This document shows, one piece after another, positions 38,286-50,685 of a stretch of DNA of 64,000 nt (its first letter is position 1; the number at the start of each line of letters is the position of its first letter). Where the stretch lies: contig NW_019775658.1 in assembly GCF_001039355.2 (NCBI RefSeq), positions 327,846-391,845 of the forward strand, in the 5' to 3' direction. The notes below the pieces were generated by a model. The model was not told the DNA's origin and searched no databases. It saw nothing but the letters and a program-made list of their open reading frames with translations. Both the position numbers and the translations under genes were made by a program. The DNA is from Lingula anatina (taxonomy: Eukaryota; Brachiopoda; Lingulata; Lingulida; Lingulidae).

Positions 38286-38531
38286 GACCTCTATTTCAGT
38301 AAATTTTTATTGGGACCTCTTTTAAAAACGGAGACTTCTATTTAAGCAGGGGGTTCTATTTTAAGCATTGAAAAACATGCAAAGCGAGTCTACTGTTTTA
38401 CTGGATCGATCTTGAAAAATTTAATATGCAACGCGGTTACCTGTAAAATGACCCATGGCAGAACGAGACATATGCCAAGTAACGCACCGGGGAACTTCTA
38501 TTAAGGCGGAGGGGGGGGGGGATTTCTATTT
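38286..38531. repeat. degenerate CTTCTATTTAAGCGG-type repeats with a G11 run
   Basis: The motif (R)ACYTCTATTTAAG(C)GG recurs imperfectly near 38286, 38313, 38332, 38354, 38492 and 38521, interrupted by ~120 bp of other sequence. A G11 run sits at 38511-38521. It looks like the remains of a ~20-bp tandem unit. Confidence 0.6.
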
Positions 38532-39315
38532 ACGTTTTATGGATGTGAGGGGTGGAGCCCATCTATTACGACAGATGAGTCATTTAAGCTGTGGTCACTA
38601 TTGTTATCAATATTGAAATTCAGCATTTGGATTTACAGACTGCTTATTTCAAAACACTTTGAGAGACACACATAAAAATAGCCCGTCCTTGCATTTAGCG
38701 TTTCCTTTATGACATCTCCCCCCACCACACACCCGCATCCCCTGTAAAACCAACTCAAACAGCATCCCCTAAAATGCTTTGTCGCCCTAAATGGCGAAAT
38801 ATATGCACTTATGTTCCCTTTCCCCTTTACTGCCAAAGAAAAAAATACAATAAAAAACAATAATTTTTGAACTGGTAGAAAATGCTATGGGCGGGTTGAT
38901 AATAATATATTCTATAATAATTTATATAATGTCATAAATTACATTAGCCAGCTGAGACAGGGGCAGTCGTTTTCACATAACGTTCTCTTTGAAAAAGCAC
39001 AGATATTTCATAAACAAGAACAAAGCCCTGGAGATGCCTCAATGAGGAAGAACAGACTCTCAGCGCCGCTAGGTCGCACCTACAACCACAGTGGAAGACT
39101 ATAGGTACCTGGTTTGGGGAGATATTCGTAAATGATTCAGCCTCAAGTCTTCCCTGGGGTATGAGAAATGACACTTAGAATAATGACTTCGTTGATAATG
39201 GGGGTTTTCTTTCATGTTTTATTTTAAAAAATTTCTTAAGAAAGAAAGGAAAGAAACAAAATAGCAAAGAGGCAAAAGAAAGAATAGCATCCACGATGAA
39301 TAGTGAGGAAATGAC

Positions 39316-39363
<48 letters not shown>
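39316..39363. repeat. (AAT)16 microsatellite
   Basis: A pure AAT/TAA tract of about 48 bp. Minus-strand poly-Ile and poly-Leu frames over it are artefacts. Confidence 0.97.
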
Positions 39364-39364
<1 letters not shown>

Positions 39365-39667
39365 CGTTTGAGTGACACCGAAGATGAAAAGTGCGATTCA
39401 TCAACACAATGTCCGTCTTACAATAAGCCTAGATTCTACTTGACAAATCTATTTGATTTGCCCATTTTGATGTGAAGAAAGTATTTCATATACAGGGGGA
39501 ATTTGGAGCTGCAAATGCTAGTTGTATATACATGGACTGCATGTTTCATTGCTGCTACTCTTGTAATCTTGTGCAGAAAAATTGTCACCTAGAAATCTGG
39601 GGAAATTATTTTGAAAATCCTAGCAAAATACAACGCTCACTTGGGCCATCGGTTGATTTTAGGTAGC

Positions 39668-39681
39668 GTTGTCATAGTAAC
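39668..39681 (+). promoter_or_regulatory. RFX X-box-like motif
   Basis: GTTGTCATAGTAAC matches GTTGCCATGGYAAC at 12 of 14 positions. It is an isolated motif with no linked exon. Confidence 0.2.
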
Positions 39682-40161
39682 ATTAACCTATACTTTACAC
39701 AGAGACGCCTTTTAATGTCTAAAACAGTCCATCGGTTACTAAAAATACAAAGAAACCATCACGACACGAGTCACTACTTCCTTCCCTGACATTATTCTTT
39801 GTTCTTGTTCTTGATTTTTCTTTTACTTTCTGTGTATTTTTCTAACTTAGGCGCAATTATGACTGAACAACTTTAAGCAACCCCGACATACAAGTGAAGA
39901 ATCCATACACACTGTTCCGAGGCCTTCCTTCAAATGCAAAGATTCGAACATTCCTTATCGTTAGTTGCAAGTCATCTTTGACTTTGATCGTTGGCAGACA
40001 AAGGAATTACAAGATAAAAACGATGGCCTTCATTTCAATTGTCAGAAAACATTAAATGCTATTTGTCGAGAAATTAAAAATACTCAAATGATGTGAGCCT
40101 AGAATATGTAGTAAATCTTGTTTTTATTCTTATTTTAACATGCAATAAGCATTAGTGCTTC

Positions 40162-40506
40162 TTAAAGGGATAACAACTGTTCATTTTGGCGAAAAAAAGA
40201 ATTTTCCTGGGGTAAACGACATATTTTCCATACTAACCAATGGTTAATGAATCCATTTCTACATTCAAAGTTAGTCTCTGTTTTTTTTTCTAAAAAGTTT
40301 GTTTTTTGTGATAATGTCTTAAGAGATTATTACAGAGTATAGCCATCTGTGGAGGTCACATGGTCCGATAGCAAGCACAGATTTCAGAATACTTGCTTAA
40401 ACTGCCATTTTTGTGGTAAAATAGAATATATCATGTTTCTATGAGTTGTTTACAATGTTTTTATTGTGACATATGGATCTCATACGAAGAGTTGTTATCC
40501 CTTTAA
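40162..40506. mobile_element. MITE, 345 bp including both TTAA, perfect 17-bp inverted ends
   Basis: TTAAAGGGATAACAACT (40162-40178) is repeated exactly in inverse at 40490-40506. Because TTAA sits at both outer edges, the element can be read as 337 bp with 13-bp inverted ends (AGGGATAACAACT) and a TTAA target duplication. That is the signature of piggyBac-like transposition, although the ends do not start with the usual CCC. Weak pairing continues a little further inward. No ORF is present, so it is non-autonomous. Confidence 0.82.
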
Positions 40507-43300
40507 CCAATGAGATCATCGTATTTGTGTCAGCTGACCCGTCATTATCTCCATTGTCTTGAAATAAATTTCATCACACCATGCATGTGTTACGAGGAAA
40601 TACCTGAGTCCACCCTGTAAATGCATTGAAAGCGAAAGTGTCTTCTGCCAGCAAATACAGCTTATCTGCACTATCAATTCTTCATTTTTCTTTAACTTTT
40701 TATGATCTTTTTTCCTTCTTTTTTTTTCTTTTCGTTAAAGAACAAAACAGAAGTTATATATAAGGAGCTATCAACACGTGAACAGAAGCCCACATCGCGT
40801 TGAAAAATTCAGTGCCCTGGTAAAAATCTAGTGGATACCTCAGGTTCGTTGTGGTCTGTACGTTCTTCTAAATTTTTCATATTTTCTCCAGGTAATTGAG
40901 ATGGAGGTTGTTTACCTTTTGACTATGTCCAATAAATTTCTCGCAAACACGTATATGTCCAACAGCAGTAAAAGTCAAGTTAAGTCGAATATTTTTTGCA
41001 TCGACAGTGAAAGATACAAGAATTTGATGGAAAGTGGAGATTTCACCTTTCTCAGTTGACTGAGACCTTCGCCACGTAACAGCATGAAACAAAGCCTTGA
41101 AAAAAAAATCATTTGTTCACTGTGTGTAAGATATATCTTTGATTATGTAATACAGGCACCATTCTATACTTTGGTACATCATATTTTTTCTTAATCTTTT
41201 ATTTTGAAAATTTATTCATTTAAAAGTGCAGGAGATGAATACACCACATCACGTTATCAATTAGTTCTGTTTAGCATCCAAATAATCCTGTATTTTATTA
41301 GCTGCTGTGTGAAGGTTCTTTTGAGGCAATTGTCATGTTTTTCGTTGAATTATGATTGGCACCTTGAGATATCAACAACGTAAACTGATCAAAACACCCA
41401 GTGAAATAATAAGATATGTTTACGATACCACCGAAAACATCGATAACAAAATGTTGGTAGCCTTGTTTTGCCAAATTTTACGCCGATTATAGAAGACAGG
41501 TTTTGTTGCTGAATGTTAACATTTCCTTTCTTGAGATAAGGAAAATTAAGGGTCCTATAAACCAAGTCAAATGAAAATATACGATCCTTCTTTCAGAACA
41601 CATGTATTTTATATTATGTTCCATAAATATGTCAATTACAGGCTTGCATGTCTCCCAGACAAAGACTGACGTGCAAAATAATAAGGTTATATGATACAAT
41701 ATCCAACTTTTGAATATTAACGAATAAAACTCAAGTAATATTTAATTGGGTCTGTCCACTATATCCCTTTTTAATGTGTGCTTAAAACGAGACCTGGTGA
41801 TCCCTTTGAGACCTAAATGTAACAGAATGTCTGCAAGGACAGTGTAAAATGTATGAAGTAAGACATAAAATTGTTCCACATGGAAGGAAAGGAATCCTGT
41901 GCCTTTGAATGAAAAAGTGGTCTTAGCTGTTTCTGTGCACACAAAATGCAAAAGTGCGAATTATACGCGATAATTCTGCCCATAGAAACCTAATTGCCGT
42001 GATGGAGACATATTTCCAGCATGGTCGAGGCTGTGGGTGTTGTCCGAAAGATCTCGAAAAAATTTCTTTCATATTTTTTAATGAGCATCAGTTTCAATAC
42101 GTTGAAATAAGCGCTATACCATGCTGTTTGTCACCCCCACTGTCTCTGAACGTGATTGTGTCTCTCGACCAGTCATCCCCATTCCCTCCTACTGGGGTTG
42201 GCTTACGCTGCCGCAAATCGTGATAGTTCCAAGTACACAAGGCGTGGGCACGAAGACAAAGGAAACCATAAATTAGATTACTTGTATAACTCTCAATAAC
42301 GGCTGACCGCATTAATTGTGCCTACATCATCCTTTTTTTTTATGAATAGGTCACCTGTATGGTATCCGATGCTTTCGTGACAAAGAAACCACGCACAGGC
42401 ACTGAAATAACCATAAATTAAAAAAAGACTCATTCTAATGCATTCCGGACTTGTGATGAAAGTGAAAATACGAATAAAATGGTAAAAATGGTTGAATGTG
42501 TATCAGTATGGGCTGGCGTATTTCAGAATCATGTCTGTGTGTTTGTTAAATGACTCAATATTGCTCAGCATCGAATGTGTGGGAATTACCCAGACAAGAA
42601 TTCAGGTAGCGCGTGCTAGCTCTAGAACGTCTAGAATCCGGTTTACATTCTCGACAATGATTGGTACTTACACATGAACTTAGTTTCACATACGTTATGC
42701 ACGGCCTGGAAAAGGCACGTCTTCACATGTCAAACGGTATATCAATAATACTTTGACATGTACTTTTGTAATAAGCTTGTAACATTTGTCCGCTGTTATC
42801 TTTTTGGGTTTTGGAATGCTTATTGGCCACCTTACATTATCGTTACCTAACAAGCATTAAAAGAACAAGACGTGGGTAAATATTTCATATTGCATTTTAT
42901 TTCTAAATAAATCATGTAAATTAATGTCGACTTATGTAATTTTTTCTCTCCAGCAATACTAACCACAGCATATGTAATACATACATTGGTCCTGGTGTTA
43001 ACAGTACGTTCAATCTATGCAAAGTACACGTTATTGTATGTAAGCAGACTTACGTGTATTTTGTTAAAAGCCTTGCATTGCAGAACATCAATCTTTTAAT
43101 TTTTTAATTGTCCGTGTATTAAAAACGCTCACTTCAGTCAAAGGAAATATGATAAACAGGACAAGCATATAATATAATAAAATAATCGTGACATTTGTTA
43201 CAGTGCGGCCCCTTTATACAAGCAACCAACCTAACTTAATATATTTGACATAGAAAAATCCCAAACTAATTTACATGCAGACGTACACAATTTGTTTTAA
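40507..43300. other. no gene seen
   Basis: AT-rich DNA becoming somewhat GC-richer near 42,000-42,700. An 89-codon plus frame (41954-42223) and a 72-codon minus frame (42094-42312) overlap, with neither preferred. Confidence 0.4.
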
Positions 43301-46300
43301 CAGATCATCCAATATAATATCGACCTCCTCAAGCGTCTGAAACGAACACTAAAGCCAACATATATTACCACGGTTTTGTGCCAAAGGTTTCATATAAACA
43401 TTGCCATGGTTCTACTAACAGAAAAAATAAACCACTGCGTATCCTTTTCATCCAAAAACCTCAACGTAACGGATGTACGGCACAGGTAGAATTATTACCA
43501 ATATCGACAATACATTAAACATAAAATGTTCAATATTGTTCTTAATAGCTGATTCTATCAAGGGTTTTATCAACTGGTAACGAACAATTACAATCCAATG
43601 TTTGCATACATTATCTTAATTTATGTTTTGTCAAATACTTGTTCTTAATATACAACATATACAATGACCCCGTTCCGTCACAAATAAAGAACTTTGCATA
43701 ATATACACACTGTATACAACTTGCAATAAGCTACTGACTGAATTATATTTACTGGGGGGATATTAAGGACAAGAAACACAATTTTAAAATCATTAACTAT
43801 CTCAACGCATGGTTTGAATATCCTGTCAAACGCCACTCTGAGGATCCACATCTGGGCCTATATGAAACATTTGAAATGTTCATCAAAAATGCCAAACAAT
43901 GGCGTCGCTTTAACCTCGACTCCTTTGAAGGGAAATTTGTAATTATACCCTCTCTCTCTCTCTCTCTCATCAAACATCACAAACTTGTTGAAGAAATTGT
44001 CATTTCCCCCTCATTGGAGAAAACATGGGCATTTGCATCATACACACTACGTATACCAAGTAAATCATCCGTACATATATTGATACATACTTAGGATCCG
44101 CCATGTTCCCCATACCAGTGTACTGGTGCACTTTACCTTTCCATTGCCGTCCCTCCTGATGGCGCTCAGGTTCCAGTCCCTTGACAACGTGGACATGCCG
44201 TCAATTGAACACACTCCCTAACCCCGATACCCTAACCTGGGATATTTCAGCACCATCACAAGTTAAGGTCTCAGGGACAGAGGGCGGCCTTAACTCAAAC
44301 TCTCTTTCTCTCTCCTCAGACAGCCTAATCTCCCTGGCAACCAGAAGAGATTCCAACCATAGTTCGCCAAGGCCGGCAAGGACAATACAGTTTACCGCCG
44401 GTGTCTCTGGTCTGACCTTGTAGGGCTGCTGCGCTATCTCTACACAGCTAATTCTAGCGTGGCTGTCTACCAAGCCTGACCCGAGTTGTTCTGTAGAATA
44501 CGTGCGCCTGCATAGAACCGTTCTACCGCTACATAATGCAGGAACAATAGTAGTTAGACTACCACGCAGATATCTTAAGCAATGTCGATTATTCCCGGTG
44601 GTTCCTTGATGGAAATATCCAACCAGTGTTCCCAGCCCTATACTGTCTGTCTGCCTGTGCTATTCCAGTCCTGTGATGGTATATTGTATCTCATTGTGAA
44701 TGCGTAGGTCCATGTGACGGATTACCCTTTTCCTTCCTCCATTCTCTGTAAGCTGACCTAATATGCATCCAATACCATACCGGCATTCTGCAACTTACTA
44801 ACGATATGTCTGCTACGGCCCCGACATTTGAGGCTCACAGGGGGGCGCCATCACCATATCACCATTTTCTCTCTAATTTCTCTCCCGTTCGGTCAATACC
44901 GTGGCCTGAAACACTGTTCTACGGCCTCAGATCACGTCCGGCTTGTCTACATACACATCATTATCACCGTTTGATGGTCTTAAGCCTGCCTAACCTCGCC
45001 GTACGCCACCTGGTGCCACAACTACGTGCTGTCTGCCCCTTTAAGCTCTCAATTTCTCCCTACAAATCTCTCAAGAGACGTCTACCACTTCCCAAGGTAA
45101 AACATTCTCCCAAAACAGTAATGCAGAGGTCTTTCATAAAATACCACGTAAAAAAAGCAGTAAGACGGATCCAGTAATGCAATGTTCGCCCTATCACTTC
45201 CCAATATGACTTTTCTAACCCCATATATCTATGTACAGGAAAAGAATGCCAACAACACGGTTCACCACTTCCATGCACCAGACACAACATATTACTCTAG
45301 ACTAGTATAATTATCAATATTAATCAACCAATCAATATGTTCAGATATATAATATCTATAGAGTTACTCCAAATTATCCCAAACCATTTACCTTGCCATC
45401 GCCCTACTTTCCGCTTCATCACAGATTCCAACTGGGCCTATTGTGTTCGGAGGACGTATAAAACATCGCAGTTAAACCCTTGAAACTGAATACTGCGACT
45501 TTTGGACATATTCCTAATCTGTGCCTAAACTTTTATCCATGTCTAGCCTGTGATATCTCCTGTAGTTTTATACGTTTTCAGAGAAAACAGATTGTTTTTG
45601 TCGTGTGTGCCACAAACACTATACGTATAAGGTGTTTGGTCTTCACCGCCCCGCTAGATCTAACAACCACTGTCACAGCTCTCCATACTACGTGATTGGT
45701 TTGCTTAGTGTCAGAAGAGACCTGCCTCCCACAGCGCGCGGGACCGTCTTCCTTATGCCAGTCATTACTACACCTACAGCCTACTGTCACGTCTAAGGAG
45801 ACAGGAAAACGAGGCGGTGGGGGTAGAAGGGTGGGGTAGAGGGGGGTATAAGGGTGAGATGAGGGAGAACATTGCCATATTAGGGAACCAGATCGGATAT
45901 GGGTGAGCGGCTGTTTTATACTTTAAAGTATTGGTGACTATACTGTGAAGTGTGGATGCCAATATGAAAACCTGTCCGACTTTATATATTATTGAATCAG
46001 ATTACTTTTATCCTTTTTTATCAGCCTGCGTATTCCTAGCACAAAAACTACCCTCATGTACAAAAACGATTTCAACGGTATAATGTTATCATAACAACGC
46101 CTGTTTATTTTTGTAATAATGATGGACACCAATATAAATCCCGTCTATCAACCTGAACACCCAACTATTCTATCTCTACAGCAGTGTTCCTTTCTAACAG
46201 CTTCCTTAGTGTCTGAACTACAAGCTACCCTTACCAAGCATTTCTCTGCCCAGTTTGATTAACAGAACCGGAGAGAGGTTGCCAATGTCTAGCAAATACA

Positions 46301-47320
46301 CTCCTGACCCAATTACATATAAACAGAAATAAGTACAGGTCTGTTTCCGTACATCGTAATTTGCCTTATGCCTCGTCTCGTGTTGAAAGTACCTCGCTAA
46401 CAGCTGATCATTACGACCACAGATTGTCACGTCTGGTATACTGAGCATATCCTTGGGTCTTCCTCCTGATGTTGGTTATCGCCATTGTTTGGGTTACTGA
46501 CATCAGACCCATCTCCTTGCACACACGTGTGCGTAAGTTCGTTTGCTATAAAGCGCCTACAGTAAAAATTTAGCTCCTACTAATACGAAAAGAACACACT
46601 GAGAGCTCACAATATATCCATCCCCATGGAAAATTCGTTTTCCTTGAGATACGGCACACATCAATTCCTCCTAAATACTGTCAGTGTCATACGGGGGTGG
46701 TCTTCGGTTTGTGGTTATCTATCTATCTATATTACGGTTAAAAAAATAGCATGAGCCACCCTCCTCTAGTAGTCAATCATCTCACTCATTTTCTTTTTTT
46801 ATCCAAGGGAATATCAAGCGCCACAATGTCCCAATGTTTGAGGTCTAACGTCGAAACGTATGGGAAGCAAGAAGGTTGTACTCTTTCCCAAGAAGTTTCG
46901 TCAACGCATGGTGCTGTAGATGGCTCTAAAACGTCGCGCCTCAGGGAAAGCTAGAAGGTTGTACAGTTTCTCCATGATTGATGTAATTCTGAACTATACA
47001 ACCTACTACCTCAATCTGAGACACACAAACGCCATGTAGAGATCATACCACCGACCAGAGCAGTCGAGAATGGTCTTCAGCCTGACAATCACGTAGATAT
47101 GGGGTCCCGTGGATCTGGTACTTGGTCCTACTATAGAAAATATACAACACGAAGACGTTCTTCCCTAACAACAGCGGCACCTAATACAACTGAAGTTGTT
47201 GGTAGCATTTCCATGACAACACTGACCCCTAGAGACGAGCTTGTGATTGACCATAAATGGGCACAAGTTCGGATCTACGGGTTTATGTGGCCTGGTACTA
47301 AACAGTTATGAAATGAAAGG
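43301..47320 (+). pseudogene. GC-richer block with broken protein-like frames; possible decayed element
   Basis: Several plus-strand open stretches read like protein but are separated by stops and frame changes. At 43301-43489, 62 codons follow an acceptor-like TTTGTTTTAACAG. At 43738-44094, 118 codons are rich in Trp, Phe, Tyr, Lys and charged residues (for example LNAWFEYPVKRH). At 44806-45177, 123 codons end in a basic tail with KSLKRRLP. Further stretches occur at 45605-45796, ~46250-46440 and 47099-47311. Some lines reach about 50% GC against about 25% in AT-rich parts such as 37 kb. I recognise no family, and no inverted or long terminal repeats bounding the block were found. It may be a decayed transposon, an old integrated viral fragment or a decayed host gene. 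Chance open frames from the richer composition are also possible. Confidence 0.35.
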
Positions 47321-47881
47321 TGAAAACTAAAATATACTGATGAATGTAAGTATGTTCATGCAGATTCACTTTGCACTAGATTTAATAACAATACACGTCC
47401 TTTACGCACACGCATCATATTCATTTCGAGCACGAGAATACGTACATAAGCAAGTACATGCGAAGTGTTAATATGCAGGCGTTTAATGGAATTAGCTTTT
47501 TTTCCCCTGCAGATGACTGAAGCAGAGTGTGGATGAATCAAGGGTACTGAAACTAAACGATTTGCCTAGAGTGACTGCTTCACATCTACATTTTTGAGTC
47601 GCACGATGGAGGTATTGAAAAGAGAATTAAAACTCCAGACGAAAATCAAAATTTGTTGGTCGTGTTCAACTTCAAATCAACATCATCCTTAAAATTGTCG
47701 TTTATCCACCTTTTTTGACAGGGATTAACCTGATATTTCTGAAAGGAGGGCTTTTTTAAAGCACAAAAATTTTGTTCAATTTTGGAAAAAATCTCGCAGA
47801 AGAAAGAGAAAAATGACATCATTCTCAACAGCATCCACATTAATTTGCATTCCATGCGTGAACAAACGACGTTTTGATCTT

Positions 47882-47901
47882 GGGGGGGGGGGGGGGGGGG
47901 G
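47882..47901. repeat. poly(G), 20 bases
   Basis: G20 followed by TGGGG, a potential quadruplex. It marks the change from the GC-richer block to the AT-rich right part of the window. Confidence 0.95.
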
Positions 47902-48694
47902 TGGGGTCGTCGTCTCGTTTAGGGCCCGTTTCTAACTTCACATCCTTACTAATCAAAAAGGCTATGAACAACGGTTAACTATAGGCAAGACTTGTGTAAA
48001 AGCTACAAGAATTTCTACGTTAAGTAAGTAATTGAACTTCTATCCTGAATAAATTAAACAATAATCATTATAATGAAAAAATAAATCAGGATGGAAATTA
48101 ACTGAAGGTACTGTCAACAGTGCTTTTGCGCAATATGTGTACTAATAACTATTTTTGAAACTAAAAACGTGTTTAAAAACTAACCAATGTTAGTGATATT
48201 CTAAATGCCATTCAATGTGGTTAATGATATCGAGATGTTAATGATGCATATTTCCAAGCGGTGCAAGTTTATGACAGGATTACAGGCAAAATGTCGCCAT
48301 AAAGGTAAGACTATCCGTGAAAACAATGTTACATGTGTGTTATGAAGAAAAATTTCGATAAATTAGCAATATTTCTAAAATCGTTTCTTTCACTAATGCA
48401 GATCACGTTAAACATACGGTGTAAATTCCATGTGCCAGAATGAACTTAGATTTAGTTCCTTTCATATTCACTACCACTACCAGCTTAAAACGATACTGTT
48501 AATATATATAGAATGTCAAATGAACTAGGAATTCTGGAGGCAGTTTGGTTAGCTGATTCATTAGTTTACTCATTCACCCACAGCACACACACGCAAGTGA
48601 ATACAATTGTACCTCAAAAAGCCCACCTCTACACCACATGCACATCTATATGACTGTTTTACTGCTCTACAATAGCAAAAATATAGGTGGCAGA

Positions 48695-48827
48695 GGCTGG
48701 TTCCACAAAAGACCAATAACCACACAATACTTCACCCAATTGGACTACATTCAGTGTGAAATTAGACTCAAATTTTGATTAATTTCAGACCAGTATTTTG
48801 GAGTAAAGCACTTTTGTGAAACAGGCC
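48695..48827. mobile_element. short MITE-like inverted-repeat element, ~133 bp
   Basis: GGCTGGTTCCACAAAAG (48695-48711) pairs with CTTTTGTGAAACAGGCC (48811-48827), 14 of 17 positions. An inner GAAATTA/TAATTTC pair extends the foldback. From general knowledge, ends of this GGCCTGTTTCACAAAAG kind are common in marine invertebrate genomes. No convincing target duplication was seen. Confidence 0.55.
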
Positions 48828-48830
48828 CCA

Positions 48831-50640
48831 TTATTTGCCATACTTCTATGATATTGCCTGAAATGATAAGAAGAAAATATTCCTTTGTTGAATAACAATT
48901 ACACCCCCCCCACCTGACAGATATACAACTTTTTTGCCATACATCAATTTGTCAACAATACAACTTATCCCCTCCTCTTCAGTGATACTTAGAATAAACA
49001 CAAATGATTGTGGATGGGGTAGGGGTTGAAGGGGGAGGGGGCAACTTTTTGACATGGGGAAAACTATATTACACATAAAAGGTGACTTCATATAGCTTAC
49101 TATAACCATACTGGCATCAAGTTTTCTACAAAAAGTTATACATAATAGTTACATATTAATTTTTCTTAAACAATGGAGCCCACAAGAAAAAATCAAGGAT
49201 GATAGTATGCCAATACAAAGATTACCAGAAATGCTTTTATATTTGTTGTAACAGAAAAACATTCATTAAAAAATTGCTAGGTCGAAATGCACAGTGTAAG
49301 TGCAAACTTAGTGAAAAACCCCTGCACATTTCTTTCTTTTTTGACAACAATATCACGACTTGCTAGAAAGCTTCCTTCCATATAATTCCAAATTGCTGGG
49401 TGTCAACAAGTTCTCCAGGCTCAAGATTCCAGTAAACTTCAACGGTAAGAGACAGGTATTTTTAGGTTCCAGTGGGAGACATAATTGCCATCCATTTTGC
49501 ATTACCCAAGAAAATGTGTACACCAACCACTGCCTTGTTGGTCAGGAAGCTTTTTGTATTATTTCTGTACAGTCCCAAGGCCTATCATTCTGCATTTCTA
49601 AGCCTGTTCAAGATTAACCCTGTCTGCAGGAATTTTTTTTTCCATAATCCAACAATTTTGTATCCAGGAACAATTTTGTTGGTGCCAATCTGCTATTTCT
49701 GCGTTTTGATAAGTGTTTATAGACATTTTTCTCAAGGCCTTGTCACCATGTGCAAGCAGTCTTGCGCCAAGGTCATGCATTTGTTAAGCAGCAAGAAGAC
49801 AAATTCTCCTATAAACATTGATCACAAAGTCATGCAGTGTGTTGCCTGACAATGAACAATGTACAGGCAGACAAGTTGGTGTCCATGTGATATTATCTTG
49901 TGTAACTCCATAATAATCACCTTACTCAAAGCACACTGGCACCAAAAATAGGTGATCTAGTTTAAGGGGGAAACAATATAGGTTTGACATAATTCACATT
50001 GAAAATGCACATGTTCCAGCAAATTGTATATGGCATTGAAGGGGTCCTCAGAAAATGGCGCCATTCTTTGTTTCTACCTGTGTCACTACAAAGTGTTTCT
50101 TTTTCATGACATAAAATATACATTAATGTATCAACTTTTGTTCAAATTGTATATGCTAATGCTCTAGGAAGGAGTGAAATGCCCAGTGGTTTACAGGGGA
50201 AAAAAGAAGAATGTTTCCTAGAATTAGTCAGATGCACACAGAAATCCTTTTTCCCCCAGTCTCCTTCAAGGTCTCTCCATGCCTGTTTGTGTGTCCTCTG
50301 ATCCTTCATAAAACTTACACGGTGTCTTCCCTTCATTCATTTAAAATGCAAATTCACAATAATTTACCCTATGTCAGCATGTCCTGGCAATGAGGTGTCT
50401 CTCCCTGGCTTCTACATTTCTTATCACGTCCTGGGTATCACCCTGTTTATAAATGTATATGAACACAGACTGGACTTTGTATTTTATTACATTACTGGTA
50501 ATAAGCAGCCACATGGCTAGTCAGAACCGCAGACAGCATAATCCAACATCTCCGCTGGTACTTCCACTTCCCATTTTTCTCGTTTTTTTTTTTCCCCATC
50601 ATAAAGTGCCTCTCAACAATAGGCATTCCAGTCTCTTTTA
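48831..50640. other. no supported gene; small palindrome AATGGCGCCATT at 50054-50065
   Basis: Overlapping plus frames at 49360-49617 and 49472-49849 (85 and 125 codons) lack recognisable domains and look like untranslated or intronic sequence. A 12-bp perfect palindrome lies at 50054-50065. Confidence 0.35.
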
Positions 50641-50641
50641 A

Positions 50642-50685
50642 CCCTCTTCCCAAAGGTACCTATCCCTCTTCCCAAAGGTACCTAT
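50642..50685. repeat. 22-bp tandem duplication
   Basis: CCCTCTTCCCAAAGGTACC plus TAT is repeated exactly, head to tail (50642-50663 and 50664-50685). Confidence 0.97.

Noticed and set aside
39175-39407. Minus ORFs with poly-Ile or poly-Leu suggesting a membrane protein
   Set aside because: The hydrophobic run is the (AAT)16 microsatellite in different frames.
49360-49849. Plus ORFs of 85 and 125 codons with an internal GTAAGAG donor-like site
   Set aside because: The only nearby acceptor would leave a ~20-bp intron, and the peptides have no recognisable features.
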